Source: Hydrogenobacter hydrogenophilus (lineage in GTDB: Bacteria; Aquificota; Aquificia; Aquificales; Aquificaceae). Taken from it: a stretch of DNA of 64,000 nucleotides. Below the pieces are notes generated by a model, which saw only the letters and a program-made list of their open reading frames with translations, searched no databases and was not told where the DNA came from. The stretch's first letter is position 1. Every line of letters starts with the position of its first letter. This document shows, in pieces, positions 1 through 8,837 of this stretch. The stretch is taken from NCBI RefSeq assembly GCF_900215655.1, contig NZ_OBEN01000004.1, positions 59,873-123,872 of the forward strand. Direction: 5' to 3'. A program made the translations under genes and the position numbers.

Positions 1-48
1 TAATAATGGACATTTTTATTAATTTCCAACTTAAAAAACTCCACAGCA

Positions 49-1689
49 TCAGTATTGATTAAGCTTTTCTTTGAGCCTGTTCTCTTGTCCTGGTTCTCCT
101 CTTTTCCCTGCTTTTAGAAGTTCCAATGCCTTTTCGTAGTATTTTTTAGCCTCTTGCTTCTTTCCGAGTTTTACAAGCACATCTCCAATATGTTCGTTAA
201 TGACTGGGTCTCCTTTTTCCTTCTCATAAGCCTTTTTTAGCCATTCGTAAGCGCTCTTGTAATCTCCTTCATAATATAGAACCCAAGCATAACTGTCCAT
301 ATAGGCAGGATTTTCTTTATCCTTTGATAAGGCTTCAAGTATGAGTTTTTTTGCATCCTCTAAGCGTGCAGGTCCGTACCAAAGAAGGAGAGAGTATCCC
401 AAATGATTTAAAAGCTCTGGATCACCAGGGTTTAGCTCAAGAGCTTTTTTGAGGTCTGCTTCTGCGCTTATTGGCTGTCCTAACTTGTCATACACTATGG
501 CTCTTAAAAAATATCCCCTGTAGTCCATAGGATTTGTGCTTATGGCGAGGTTTATGTAAGTTATGGCATCTTGAGGCTTTCCCTCTTCGTTAAGAAGACT
601 TCCCATAAGAAGGTTAAGCTGGTAGTTTTTAGGCTCTAAGGAAAGACCTTTTTGGAGTAAATGGCGTGCTTTTTCGTAGTCTCTGCTATCTATGTACATG
701 CCTGCGAGTCTTTCTATAACCTTCGTGTTGGTGGGATCTTTTTTGTATATATCTTCGTATATTTTGCGTGCGCTGTCCGTTTTCTTCCCCATTTCTAAAA
801 GTAAAGCGTAGGTGTAGGCTACATCAAGACGATCAGGGTACTTAGAGTAAAGCTGGCTAAGAATTTTTTCTGCTTGGTCTTGTTTTCCACTTCTTATAAG
901 TACCAAAGCGTATTGATAGGTGTAATTTTCTTCAGGGTAAAGTTGGGCGAGTTTTTCGTATACTTCCTGTGCATCTTCAAGCCTGTTGGTGAGTACATAA
1001 AGCTGGGCAAGCCTTTCAAGAGCGGACTTGTTGTTTGGCGAGCTTTTTAGCACATCCTTGTAGAGCTGTTCCGCTTTAGTATATTCTCCACCTTCTTCGT
1101 AAATCTTACCTAAGGTGATAAATCCGGCTTCAAATGTAGCGTTTATCTTAAGGGACCTTTCTAAGTACTGTATGGCAAGCTTTTTATCACCTTCGGAGAG
1201 ATATATTCTTGCAAGCATGTAATAGGGTAGTGGATTGTCAGGGCTTTCCTTTGCGAGCTTTTCTATAATAGACTTGGCTTTTTCCCTTTCACCCTTTTTT
1301 AGGTATTCGTCTGCCAGAAAGAGCATGATCTCTTTGGAATTTGGGATCAGCGTGTGGCCTTCCTCAAGTACGGATAGGGCTTTACTTGGCTCGTTCATCA
1401 AGGAATAAACACTGTAAAGAGTCAGGTAAGACTCCTGATGCTTAGGATACATTGCTTTCATTCTCTTTGCAAGTTCAAGAGCTCTATCTTTTCTCTTCAA
1501 AACTAGCTCAAGCCTAACTGTGTCTACAAAGAGACTTGGCGTGGGTGCTTTCTCTAAAGCTCTCCTGCAATAAAATTCTGCTTTTTGTGGTTTTTCCTGC
1601 TGATAGTATCTGCAGAAAAAGTAATCTGTGTAAGGATTGTAGGCAAAAGAAGGTAAAGATATAAAAACCAATAAAAGCAGGTATATCAT
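49..1689 (-). CDS. Exported TPR-repeat protein
   Basis: A 546-residue protein with an N-terminal hydrophobic signal segment (about residues 1-16, ending near SFAYN) followed by about a dozen tetratricopeptide repeats over almost all the rest. Each 34-residue unit shows the usual small residue at positions 8 and 20 and a Pro near position 32 (for example A-x-x-Y-x-P). TPR arrays bind other proteins, so it is probably a periplasmic or membrane-attached scaffold for an envelope complex; no enzymatic domain is visible. It is the last gene of a minus-strand run (suhB, usp, tpr): its ATG overlaps the stop of the stress-protein gene by 4 bases, so translation is probably coupled. Exact partner unknown. 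Bases 1-48 downstream hold nothing I recognise. Confidence 0.85.
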   Translation of the reverse strand: MIYLLLLVFISLPSFAYNPYTDYFFCRYYQQEKPQKAEFYCRRALEKAPTPSLFVDTVRLELVLKRKDRALELAKRMKAMYPKHQESYLTLYSVYSLMNEPSKALSVLEEGHTLIPNSKEIMLFLADEYLKKGEREKAKSIIEKLAKESPDNPLPYYMLARIYLSEGDKKLAIQYLERSLKINATFEAGFITLGKIYEEGGEYTKAEQLYKDVLKSSPNNKSALERLAQLYVLTNRLEDAQEVYEKLAQLYPEENYTYQYALVLIRSGKQDQAEKILSQLYSKYPDRLDVAYTYALLLEMGKKTDSARKIYEDIYKKDPTNTKVIERLAGMYIDSRDYEKARHLLQKGLSLEPKNYQLNLLMGSLLNEEGKPQDAITYINLAISTNPMDYRGYFLRAIVYDKLGQPISAEADLKKALELNPGDPELLNHLGYSLLLWYGPARLEDAKKLILEALSKDKENPAYMDSYAWVLYYEGDYKSAYEWLKKAYEKEKGDPVINEHIGDVLVKLGKKQEAKKYYEKALELLKAGKRGEPGQENRLKEKLNQY

Positions 1690-2567
1690 TGAACACTCCT
1701 GTGTATAAGTACTGGCAGTTCTGCTTTCTTAAGGACTTCTGAAGATGTACTTCCAAGAAGTACCCTCTGAAGTGTAGAAAGTCCTCTGTTTCCCATGACT
1801 ATTAGATCTACATCTGTGTTATTTTTCAGATATTCCAGCACTGCATCCGCAGGATTTTTCCCTTCTATAACTTTCACTTGAGTAGTAAATCCTTCCGCCC
1901 GAGCCTTTTCTTTGAGACTTTCCAAGTATTTTATCTTTTCTTCTCTGTAGCGCTCACTTATGACATCCTTTATGTTAGCTACTACAGGTAATTCTATGGT
2001 CTCTTCCACATGAAGAATAGTTGTCTGAGGGTTGAAAGGCTTAAGGAGTTTAATAGCAAACTCAAAGGCGAGGTCTGCGTATTTGGACAAATCATGCGCT
2101 ATGACCACTTTTTTGAAGTTTTCTACCTCTCTGCCTTTGAGTACAAGTAGGGGTTTCTTTGTGTACCTTGCTACCTTTTCTGCGGTAGAACCTACGAGTA
2201 TTTTTTCTATCAGGCTTTTTCTGTGGCTAGCCATTATAATAAGGTCAAAAGACTGCTCCTTTTCAAGTATGAGCTCCGCAGGGTCACCCATATCAATCAT
2301 TAGTTCTACAGGTATGGGTTTTAAAAAATCTGCAAGTCCAGAGAGCCGTTCTTTTGCTTCCTCTTCCTTCCTCTTTTCAAGGTCAGAAAGAAGTTCAAGG
2401 TCTATAACGCTCATTCCAAAGCTTTCTGGATATGGAAGATAAAGTACTGGCGATACCACATGAAGGAGAGCCACTTTTGCAGAATGAGCTTGAGCTAATA
2501 TTTTTACTAACCTAAGGAGAGGATTAGTTATCTCTGTAAAGTCAACCGGCACTAAAAACTTCATCAT
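1686..2567 (-). CDS. Universal stress protein, tandem Usp domains
   Basis: A 293-residue protein built from two Usp domains (about 1-145 and 148-293). Both start with a beta strand and an early Asp (PVDFTE; VIAHDLS). The second domain ends with a good nucleotide-binding loop (GNRGLSTLQRVLLGSTS, the G-2x-G-9x-G-S/T pattern), while the first has ASHRKSLIEKILVGSTA and lacks the first Gly, so the second is the more convincing ATP site. Cytoplasmic stress or energy-state protein. It sits 1 base after suhB and overlaps the downstream TPR gene by 4 bases. Two adjacent ATGs exist; the first is used here. Confidence 0.9.
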   Translation of the reverse strand: MMKFLVPVDFTEITNPLLRLVKILAQAHSAKVALLHVVSPVLYLPYPESFGMSVIDLELLSDLEKRKEEEAKERLSGLADFLKPIPVELMIDMGDPAELILEKEQSFDLIIMASHRKSLIEKILVGSTAEKVARYTKKPLLVLKGREVENFKKVVIAHDLSKYADLAFEFAIKLLKPFNPQTTILHVEETIELPVVANIKDVISERYREEKIKYLESLKEKARAEGFTTQVKVIEGKNPADAVLEYLKNNTDVDLIVMGNRGLSTLQRVLLGSTSSEVLKKAELPVLIHRSVQ

Positions 2568-2568
2568 G

Positions 2569-3357
2569 TTATAAACCCTCTAAGTTAGATTTTACAGTAT
2601 TTTCTATGTACGGAAAAGCAGTGGGTGTACCAGCTATCACATCCGTTCCTTTGGTCAAGTCTTTTGTAAGATGTACCTTTCCACCTGCCTCTTGCAGTAT
2701 CAGTATGCCTGCACACACATCCCAAGGATTTAGTTCAAACTCTATAAGGCCATCAAATATACCTTCTGCTGTAAAACAAAGGTCTATTGCTGCAGCACCT
2801 GGCCTTCTCATAGCTCCCACTTTCTCAAAAAGTTCCTTAAATATATTCCAGTATATGTCAAGGTTTCTTTTTGCTCTTGAGGGAAAACCGTAAGCGATAA
2901 AAAAACTTTTTACCTGCACTCTTTTGCTAACCTCTATACTTTTGCCGTTTTTGTAAGCACCGCCACCCTTGTAAGCCCAATAAAGAGTGTCATATAAAGG
3001 CATGTATACCGCACCCACTATAGGTTCTTTCCGATAAGTAAGTCCCACGGATACACCAAAGATGGGAAAACCCGCTATGTAATTTTTCGTACCATCAAGA
3101 GGGTCTATGTACCAGACATAGTCGCTGTTATCTGTACCTCCTTCTTCTTCTCCCACTACATCGTGGTCTGGAAAGTTTATCTTTATATATTTTCTTATTC
3201 TTTCCTCAGAGCTTTTATCCACAAAGCTTACCACATCTTTTTCTGACTTTTCTTGGACATCTTTTTGGGTAAGCTTTCCAAAGTGTTCTTTAAGGATAAG
3301 TCCACCTATTAACGCTGATTCTTTGGCAACCTTTAAGAAAGACTCCACTTTATCCAT
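2569..3357 (-). CDS. suhB: Inositol-1-monophosphatase family protein (SuhB-like)
   Basis: 262 residues, the usual family length. The Mg2+-dependent phosphatase signatures are complete: GEEEGG (metal-ligand Glu), DPLDGTKNY (metal and catalytic Asp) and NPWDVCAG with Asp near the C terminus. The family hydrolyses inositol monophosphates, and in some thermophiles fructose-1,6-bisphosphate too; this window carries a dedicated FBP enzyme at 45553, so an inositol phosphate or rRNA-transcription role is as likely. First gene of the suhB-usp-tpr run; 38 bp separate it from purN upstream, and a TATACT box 13 bases before the ATG could give it its own promoter. Confidence 0.85.
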   Translation of the reverse strand: MDKVESFLKVAKESALIGGLILKEHFGKLTQKDVQEKSEKDVVSFVDKSSEERIRKYIKINFPDHDVVGEEEGGTDNSDYVWYIDPLDGTKNYIAGFPIFGVSVGLTYRKEPIVGAVYMPLYDTLYWAYKGGGAYKNGKSIEVSKRVQVKSFFIAYGFPSRAKRNLDIYWNIFKELFEKVGAMRRPGAAAIDLCFTAEGIFDGLIEFELNPWDVCAGILILQEAGGKVHLTKDLTKGTDVIAGTPTAFPYIENTVKSNLEGL

Positions 3358-3395
3358 AAGAGTTTAAAGAAAGTATATCACATATCCTATTAAAG

Positions 3396-4037
3396 CTAAA
3401 ACACTTCAAGCTGTGGATTTGCAGGAAGAGTTCCGTAGTTTGCACCATGGACTACTACTTTCCTTCCCATCACCTTTACCCTTCCCTCAGATATCCACCT
3501 TACCGCCTGAGGTAGCAATCTATGCTCGTAAGAAAGTATGCGCTCTGATAGTGTCTCTTCTGTATCATCAGGAAGCACGGGCACGCAAGCCTGAACTATA
3601 ACAGGACCGCTGTCCAACTCTTCTGTAACAAAGTGAACGGTACAGCCTGTTATTCTAGAACCGTACTCAAGAGCCTGCCTCTGAGCGGACTTTCCCAAAA
3701 AAGCTGGTGTAAGGGAGGGATGGATATTTATTATTTTCATAGGGAAGGCTTTTATAAAGTGTTCAGACAGAATGCGCATAAAACCTGCTAATACCACAAG
3801 GTCTACACCACTTAAAGCTTTTATTATCTCCTCTTCAAAGGCTTCCTGCGTTGAAAAGTCTTTTCTCTTTATCACTAAGTACGGTATTTTGTGCCTTTTA
3901 CACCTCTCTAAAGCGTAAGCTTTTTCCCTGTCGGATATAACTATGTCAATACTGCAAGGTAGTTTTCCTGATTCTATGCCATCTATAAGAGCCTGAAGAT
4001 TGGAACCTCTGCCAGAAACAAGTACACCCAGTTTCAT
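3396..4037 (-). CDS. purN: Phosphoribosylglycinamide formyltransferase
   Basis: Transfers the formyl group of 10-formyl-THF to GAR in purine synthesis. The N-terminal phosphate loop ([12 protein letters not shown]) and the catalytic triad are present: Asn and His in IINIHPSL and Asp in [10 protein letters not shown] start at ATG 4037; an in-frame TTG two codons upstream is possible but has no better ribosome-binding site. 213 residues, a normal length. Divergent from the CRISPR operon with 91 bp between starts; a TAGATT-like -10 lies about 12 bases before the ATG. Confidence 0.93.
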   Translation of the reverse strand: MKLGVLVSGRGSNLQALIDGIESGKLPCSIDIVISDREKAYALERCKRHKIPYLVIKRKDFSTQEAFEEEIIKALSGVDLVVLAGFMRILSEHFIKAFPMKIINIHPSLTPAFLGKSAQRQALEYGSRITGCTVHFVTEELDSGPVIVQACVPVLPDDTEETLSERILSYEHRLLPQAVRWISEGRVKVMGRKVVVHGANYGTLPANPQLEVF

Positions 4038-4114
4038 AAGCAAGCAATAAATCTAACGCAAATGTCTTGAGTTTGTCAAGATACACCTTGTCAGAAGTAG
4101 GCAAATAAGGAGGT

Positions 4115-4128
4115 TATAATAAAGAGAG
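4115..4128 (+). promoter_or_regulatory. Predicted -10 box of the csm operon
   Basis: TATAAT at 4115-4120 ends 8 bases before the csm1 ATG, so transcription should start within a few bases of the start codon. The AGGAGG at 4108-4113 lies upstream of this box and would not be in the mRNA, so it is unlikely to serve as a ribosome-binding site. The best -35 candidate, TTGTCA at 4088-4093, is 21 bases away, longer than the normal 17. Confidence 0.45.
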
Positions 4129-6549
4129 ATGGAGAGGGAGAGGCTACTGCTTGCGATAGGCGGACTTCTTCATGACATAGGCAAGGTCCTCCAAAGGGCT
4201 GGCTTTAAAGAGAATAACTACCAAGAGTTTAATTATCAACACGCCAAGCTTTCTTACAACTTCGTAGAAAAAGAGCTAAAGCACAAGCTAAGCTCTGAGG
4301 ACTACAAAAAGATAATCACAAGCACCTACCATCACAAACCAGAAACACTGGGAGACATACACCCTTACATCTACCGCTTTGCAGACTACTTTGCAAGCTC
4401 CGAAAGGAGTCTCAGAACTTTAGAGGAAAAGGTAAAGCTTCTTATGAACGTCTTTTCCGTTGTGGAGCTTGACGGAGAACACAAGAATGTAGAGTGGACC
4501 CATTACTACGAGCTAAAGCCCCTTGAGGTGGATTTTGAAACACCAGAAGGCTACAAACTTGTGTATCCTAAAGACTATCAAGAGATAAAAGCGCGCATAG
4601 ATATAGGTGAGAAGGAAAAGATAGAGAAGGAGATAACAGACAAGTATAAAAATCTACTCTGTGGCTTTAAAAAGGGATTGGATAGTATAGATTTTTCTGA
4701 CCTTGAGAGGGCTTTTGAGAGGCTCTACCACATCTTTTATAAGTATTTTTGGTGTGTGCCTGCGAGCACTTGGGACCAAGAGAGAAAGGACTCTCATTAC
4801 CCGGATATCTCTCTCTTTGACCATTCGCGTGTTGTTGCTTGTCTTTCTGCATCTTTTTGGACTGATTACAACATAAAAGTCATAGAGAGTTTAATGGGCA
4901 GGGGGTCTGACTTCAAGACCGCAGGTGAGAATTTAAAACTCGTACTCATTGACGGGGACATCACGGGCATCCAAAACTTTCTTTACAACCTTTCTGGCTA
5001 CAAAGGCTCTGCCAAAAGGCTGAGGGGCAAAAGCTTGTTCCTTGCTATCCTTCCCGAGCTGGTGGGCAGATACCTACTTGGGGAGCTGGGCTATCCAAGG
5101 GCAAACCTTTTGTATGCTGGTGGTGGTAAGTTTTGGGCTTTGGTGGGCTACGAGGAAGGTATGGATCAAAAATTAGCAAAGATAGAGCAAAACGTAGAAG
5201 AGGCTCTCATAAGGAAGTACAATGGTGCTCTGGGATTTGTATTGACCCATCACGAATTTAACGCCAACATGCTCAGGATACAAGAAGAAAGCGGTGCTTA
5301 TGCATCAAACTTTAGAGAGGTGGTAAAGAGTCTCTATGAGAAAGTAGAAGAGAAGAAAAAGAGAAAGTTCTACAGAGTAATAGAGAGGTTTGAGGAGCTT
5401 GCTAACCAAGACTGGCAAAAGCCGGAAGGGAAAGTCATCTGTCCATCTTGCAGGAGTGTGTTAATAAAAGAAGGCTACGATAAGGAGGGGAATCAATTAG
5501 TATGCCATGCGTGTAAAGAGTTTGAGACCTTGGGAGCAAAGTCAGTAAAGGCAGATTACCTACTTCTTACCAAAGACCCAGAAGAAGCGGATCTCTGGAT
5601 AGAACCCATAGGTGGCATCGCCTTTTTAAAAGACAAAAAACATAACACAGAGGGCTTTTTGTATGCCATCAACAACACGAAAAATATTGAGGATGTGGAT
5701 GGCTTTAGGTTCTTAGCAAGGACGGTGCCAACCGATGAAGAGAATAACGTTCTTGACCTTGAGAGCCTCGTGGAAGATGCGGAGAGTGGGTATGAGCTCT
5801 TGGGATTTGCTCGTGCAGATGTGGATAATCTGGGCTACATCTTTGCCTGCGGTCTAAAGAAGGACTATTCCATCTCAAGAGTGGCAACATTAAGCAGAAA
5901 CTTGGAACTCTTTTTCTCTGGCGTGGTAAATGCCATAATAAGGGAGAGATTTCAAAAAAGCATATACACAGTTTATTCGGGTGGAGATGACCTTTTCTTG
6001 ATAGGCTACTGGGAGGATAGCCTAAGTGCGATGTGTGCTATAAGGCAGGAGTTCAAGCTTTATACAGAAGGTGAGGCAAGCTCAAGGGGCAGGTTTGACC
6101 TTTCTGCGGGTATATATCTGGCTGGTCCCAAGTATCCGGTAAGGCTGGGTGCAGAAGGTGCAGGAAAGGAGGAGGACAAAGCAAAGGAGAAAAAGCCTGC
6201 GGTAGCGGTGCTATCTGAGGTTCTAACATGGGATCAGTTGGAAGAAGCCCTTGACAAGTTAGGTGAAAAGAATTACGAAAAGTTAAACCGTAGCTTTGTG
6301 TATAAAATCTATAACCTTTTAAAGCAACACTCCAAAAGAGGCGTGCTTGACATGCGTTTTTATCCACTACTTTACTACTTTACCTACAGGAACTTGGAAG
6401 AAAGTAAGGCAAAGGAATTCATTAAGCTTATTTTGGACGAAGATTATCAGATAGACTTAGAGCAAGCACGCTTTATGCTAAAGTACATACTTATGAAGAC
6501 TCGTCAGAAAGGAAGTAATAAGGCAGTTAATAAAAATACAGGAGGTTAG
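4129..6549 (+). CDS. csm1: Type III-A CRISPR large subunit Cas10/Csm1
   Basis: 806 residues. Visible domains: an N-terminal HD nuclease with intact His15-Asp16 (GGLLHDIGKV); a zinc ribbon with Cys438, Cys441, Cys459 and Cys462; and a palm/cyclase domain with the GGDD motif at 618-621 (YSGGDDLFLIGYW). In this family the HD domain cuts ssDNA and GGDD makes cyclic oligoadenylate when target RNA is bound. Both sites look intact, so a downstream cOA-activated effector is expected, but none is in the window. First gene of the csm1-2-3-4-5-cas6 operon; csm2 begins 2 bases after its stop, with the AGGAGG for csm2 lying inside the csm1 3' end. Confidence 0.96.
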   Translation: MERERLLLAIGGLLHDIGKVLQRAGFKENNYQEFNYQHAKLSYNFVEKELKHKLSSEDYKKIITSTYHHKPETLGDIHPYIYRFADYFASSERSLRTLEEKVKLLMNVFSVVELDGEHKNVEWTHYYELKPLEVDFETPEGYKLVYPKDYQEIKARIDIGEKEKIEKEITDKYKNLLCGFKKGLDSIDFSDLERAFERLYHIFYKYFWCVPASTWDQERKDSHYPDISLFDHSRVVACLSASFWTDYNIKVIESLMGRGSDFKTAGENLKLVLIDGDITGIQNFLYNLSGYKGSAKRLRGKSLFLAILPELVGRYLLGELGYPRANLLYAGGGKFWALVGYEEGMDQKLAKIEQNVEEALIRKYNGALGFVLTHHEFNANMLRIQEESGAYASNFREVVKSLYEKVEEKKKRKFYRVIERFEELANQDWQKPEGKVICPSCRSVLIKEGYDKEGNQLVCHACKEFETLGAKSVKADYLLLTKDPEEADLWIEPIGGIAFLKDKKHNTEGFLYAINNTKNIEDVDGFRFLARTVPTDEENNVLDLESLVEDAESGYELLGFARADVDNLGYIFACGLKKDYSISRVATLSRNLELFFSGVVNAIIRERFQKSIYTVYSGGDDLFLIGYWEDSLSAMCAIRQEFKLYTEGEASSRGRFDLSAGIYLAGPKYPVRLGAEGAGKEEDKAKEKKPAVAVLSEVLTWDQLEEALDKLGEKNYEKLNRSFVYKIYNLLKQHSKRGVLDMRFYPLLYYFTYRNLEESKAKEFIKLILDEDYQIDLEQARFMLKYILMKTRQKGSNKAVNKNTGG

Positions 6550-6551
6550 AT

Positions 6552-7001
6552 ATGCAACACCAGAGGGGACAGTATCATCAAGAAGAGCAAGACCCTGCAG
6601 TAGAATTGGAGAACTTTTTGAAAAGCAGAGACCTTAAGGACCTGCATGACAAAGACATCTTCCATCCTAAAGGATACGGAAAAAGGTTAGCAAAAAATCT
6701 CAACATAGGAGCTGTACAACTTAGGCGCATATACCAAGAGTTTAAGAACCTGCGCGACATTGCGAAAAAAAGAGATATTGAGGCGGTGGCACCAAGGCTT
6801 TACATGTTGTATGCTCTTGTAGAGTATCAAGCTCAAAGAGGAATAATAAATGACAGATTCAAAGAGTTAATTCACAAAATACTTGATAACATAGAGAAGC
6901 ACATAAGCAAGAATAAAGAAACTGCAAAGGAAAACCTCAACAGAGCTTATGAACTTATGATGTCCATAGTAGCTTACTCTAAAAAGGAAAGAGGAGGCTA
7001 A
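6552..7001 (+). CDS. csm2: Csm2, small subunit of type III-A effector
   Basis: 149 residues, small, helical and basic, as expected for the Csm2 (Cas11) family whose copies line the target RNA along the effector backbone. Identification rests on size and position between csm1 and csm3 plus a helical pattern (for example YALVEYQAQRGII). AGGAGG at 6540-6545 supports the ATG. Its stop is 2 bases from csm3. Confidence 0.85.
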   Translation: MQHQRGQYHQEEQDPAVELENFLKSRDLKDLHDKDIFHPKGYGKRLAKNLNIGAVQLRRIYQEFKNLRDIAKKRDIEAVAPRLYMLYALVEYQAQRGIINDRFKELIHKILDNIEKHISKNKETAKENLNRAYELMMSIVAYSKKERGG

Positions 7002-7003
7002 AC

Positions 7004-7903
7004 ATGTTTAGTTATAGGGGGTCTGTGATCATCACTTATCACCTGAAGGCTCTTACGGGCTTGAGGGTGGGTGGCTCTGTGGAAAACTTTGAGATAGGTG
7101 GTCTTGACAGCCCAGTGATAAAGACAACCGCACCCATACCCAAGTTTTACCAAGATGGCACGGACATGCCAGAAGGCACACCTTACATACCCGGATCTTC
7201 TATAAAGGGCAAGATGAGAAGCTCTCTTGAGTGGCTTTTAGGAAATGTGGATAAGATGCTTGAGAACAAGAAAAAGATACTTGAAGAAAGAGGTAAGCCT
7301 GAAGAGAAAAACAAAAAGTACATAGAAAACGCTGGCAAACCCTGCGATTGTGGAAGATGTAGTGTGTGTATAGTCTTTGGTACAGGAGATCAAAATACCA
7401 TACAAAATATAGCAGGAGAAAACCCAAAAGAGCTTCCTGGACCGCCAAGGCTCAAGGTTTTTGATGCCTACCTGACAAAAGAGAGCTTAGAAGTCTTGCA
7501 GGAGATCACCCAAGGCTTGCTAACTGAGATAAAGACAGAAAACCAGATAAACAGGATCACATCAAGGGCACATCCACGTAAAGTGGAGCGCGTGCCTGCT
7601 GGTGCCATCTTTGAGGGTAAGATGGTTTTTGAGCTGTATAAAGAGGGAGATGAGGACCGCCTAAATCTGGTATTTACAGGCATGAGGGCATTGGAAGATA
7701 GCTACCTTGGAGGTTATGGCTCAAGGGGTTCTGGAAGGGTTAAGTTTGAAAACATAAGGCTGATATACAGACCAAAGGCATACTACCTTGGAATAGCTCA
7801 GGAGAATGAGATAGGAAAGTTTGGCTCTCTTGCGGATATAAAAGACCAAGAGATCATAAAAGAGCTTGAGGAAATCACAGGAAAGCCTAAAAATGCTGGT
7901 TGA
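7004..7903 (+). CDS. csm3: Csm3, backbone RAMP and target-RNA nuclease
   Basis: RAMP protein whose copies form the effector backbone and cut target RNA every 6 bases. The catalytic Asp is present as Asp35 in the GGLDSPV motif, next to a glycine-rich segment, and the typical YIPGSSIKGKMRSSL helix follows. A Cys cluster (Cys114, Cys116, Cys119, Cys122, then FGTGD) probably binds zinc. The C-terminal half has the Gly-rich GGYGSRGSGRV loop. At 299 residues it is clearly longer than the roughly 215-220 of well-studied Csm3; the extra length lies partly around the Lys/Glu-rich segment before the Cys cluster. AGAGGAGG precedes the ATG. csm4 starts inside its last codons. Confidence 0.93.
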   Translation: MFSYRGSVIITYHLKALTGLRVGGSVENFEIGGLDSPVIKTTAPIPKFYQDGTDMPEGTPYIPGSSIKGKMRSSLEWLLGNVDKMLENKKKILEERGKPEEKNKKYIENAGKPCDCGRCSVCIVFGTGDQNTIQNIAGENPKELPGPPRLKVFDAYLTKESLEVLQEITQGLLTEIKTENQINRITSRAHPRKVERVPAGAIFEGKMVFELYKEGDEDRLNLVFTGMRALEDSYLGGYGSRGSGRVKFENIRLIYRPKAYYLGIAQENEIGKFGSLADIKDQEIIKELEEITGKPKNAG

Positions 7904-8837
7904 AGTTGCCTTTAAGCCTAAGGGTCTTGTGGGCAGTCCTATAAGGTCTTTTACTCTGTTTGGGGCTATCTGCTGGGGTATAAAGTATCTATATTCAGAA
8001 GAAAAGCTTTCGGACACGCTTTCTGAGTTCAAAAAGGGTAAGCCACCCTTTTTGGTATCTTCTCCTGTGTATGAGGTAGGAGGCACGCTATACTTTCCTA
8101 AGCCACAGATGAAGTTGGGAGGTAAAGATTACTGCGAAGGAACAAAGGAAAATTACTCTAAGCTAAAGAAGTTAAAAAAGGCGTCCTTGGTTGATGAGGA
8201 GACCTTTAGAGGGTTTTTGGAAGGCAGAATAAAAACACTTGCAGACATAAAGATTACAAAAACGCAAGGCATACCCATAAAAAAACTGCTCATACCTCAT
8301 GCAAGCATAAACAGGATCACAAACACCACAACAGGAGGAGAGTATTACACAGAAGAGGCTTATCATGTCAATACCTTTAAGGTTTTTATAAGGTTCTTTG
8401 ATACATCCTACACAGAGCCTGTTTTGTCCGCTCTTAGGTTTGTTCCCATTGGAAAGAATAAAAGCACAGGCTTTGGACACTTTGAGGTAGAAGCAAAAGA
8501 GCTAAAAGAACATTGGATAGAAGAATACCTTCAACCTGAGAGCGATAATATGGTGCTTATTTCTGAAAGCTTTTACGATCCTAACTTTGACCTTGAACGC
8601 AGTCTTTATGACACTTTTGTTTATACTGGAGCGGTGGAGAACTACTATGAGAGAATGACAAGGTTTTTGTGGAAAAAGAGAATGCTCTACCTGAGTGCTG
8701 GAAGTGTGATGCATGTAAAACAGAGGAAGTATTATTACGGCTCTTTAAAGGTAGCACTACAAGATAACCAAAGGACCATATACCAGTATGGCTTTGCCTT
8801 TGGGCTTTTTGTGAGGGAAGGCAATGGTACAGCTTGA
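7893..8837 (+). CDS. csm4: Csm4, RAMP that binds the crRNA 5' tag
   Basis: I start at ATG 7893 (MLVEVAFKPKG), which overlaps the csm3 stop by 11 bases, rather than at the longer in-frame extension from 7866 inside csm3; the RAMP beta strand begins right after this Met. 314 residues. Family features: the GSPIRSFTLFGAICWG first-helix region and the FVPIGKNKSTGFGHF glycine-rich loop. Csm4 caps the crRNA 5' handle and contacts Cas10. Overlaps csm5 by 14 bases. Confidence 0.9.
   Translation: MLVEVAFKPKGLVGSPIRSFTLFGAICWGIKYLYSEEKLSDTLSEFKKGKPPFLVSSPVYEVGGTLYFPKPQMKLGGKDYCEGTKENYSKLKKLKKASLVDEETFRGFLEGRIKTLADIKITKTQGIPIKKLLIPHASINRITNTTTGGEYYTEEAYHVNTFKVFIRFFDTSYTEPVLSALRFVPIGKNKSTGFGHFEVEAKELKEHWIEEYLQPESDNMVLISESFYDPNFDLERSLYDTFVYTGAVENYYERMTRFLWKKRMLYLSAGSVMHVKQRKYYYGSLKVALQDNQRTIYQYGFAFGLFVREGNGTA

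Noticed and set aside
4108..4113. AGGAGG before csm1 as a ribosome-binding site
   Set aside because: It is 15 bases from the ATG and upstream of the TATAAT that most likely starts transcription, so it would not be in the mRNA.
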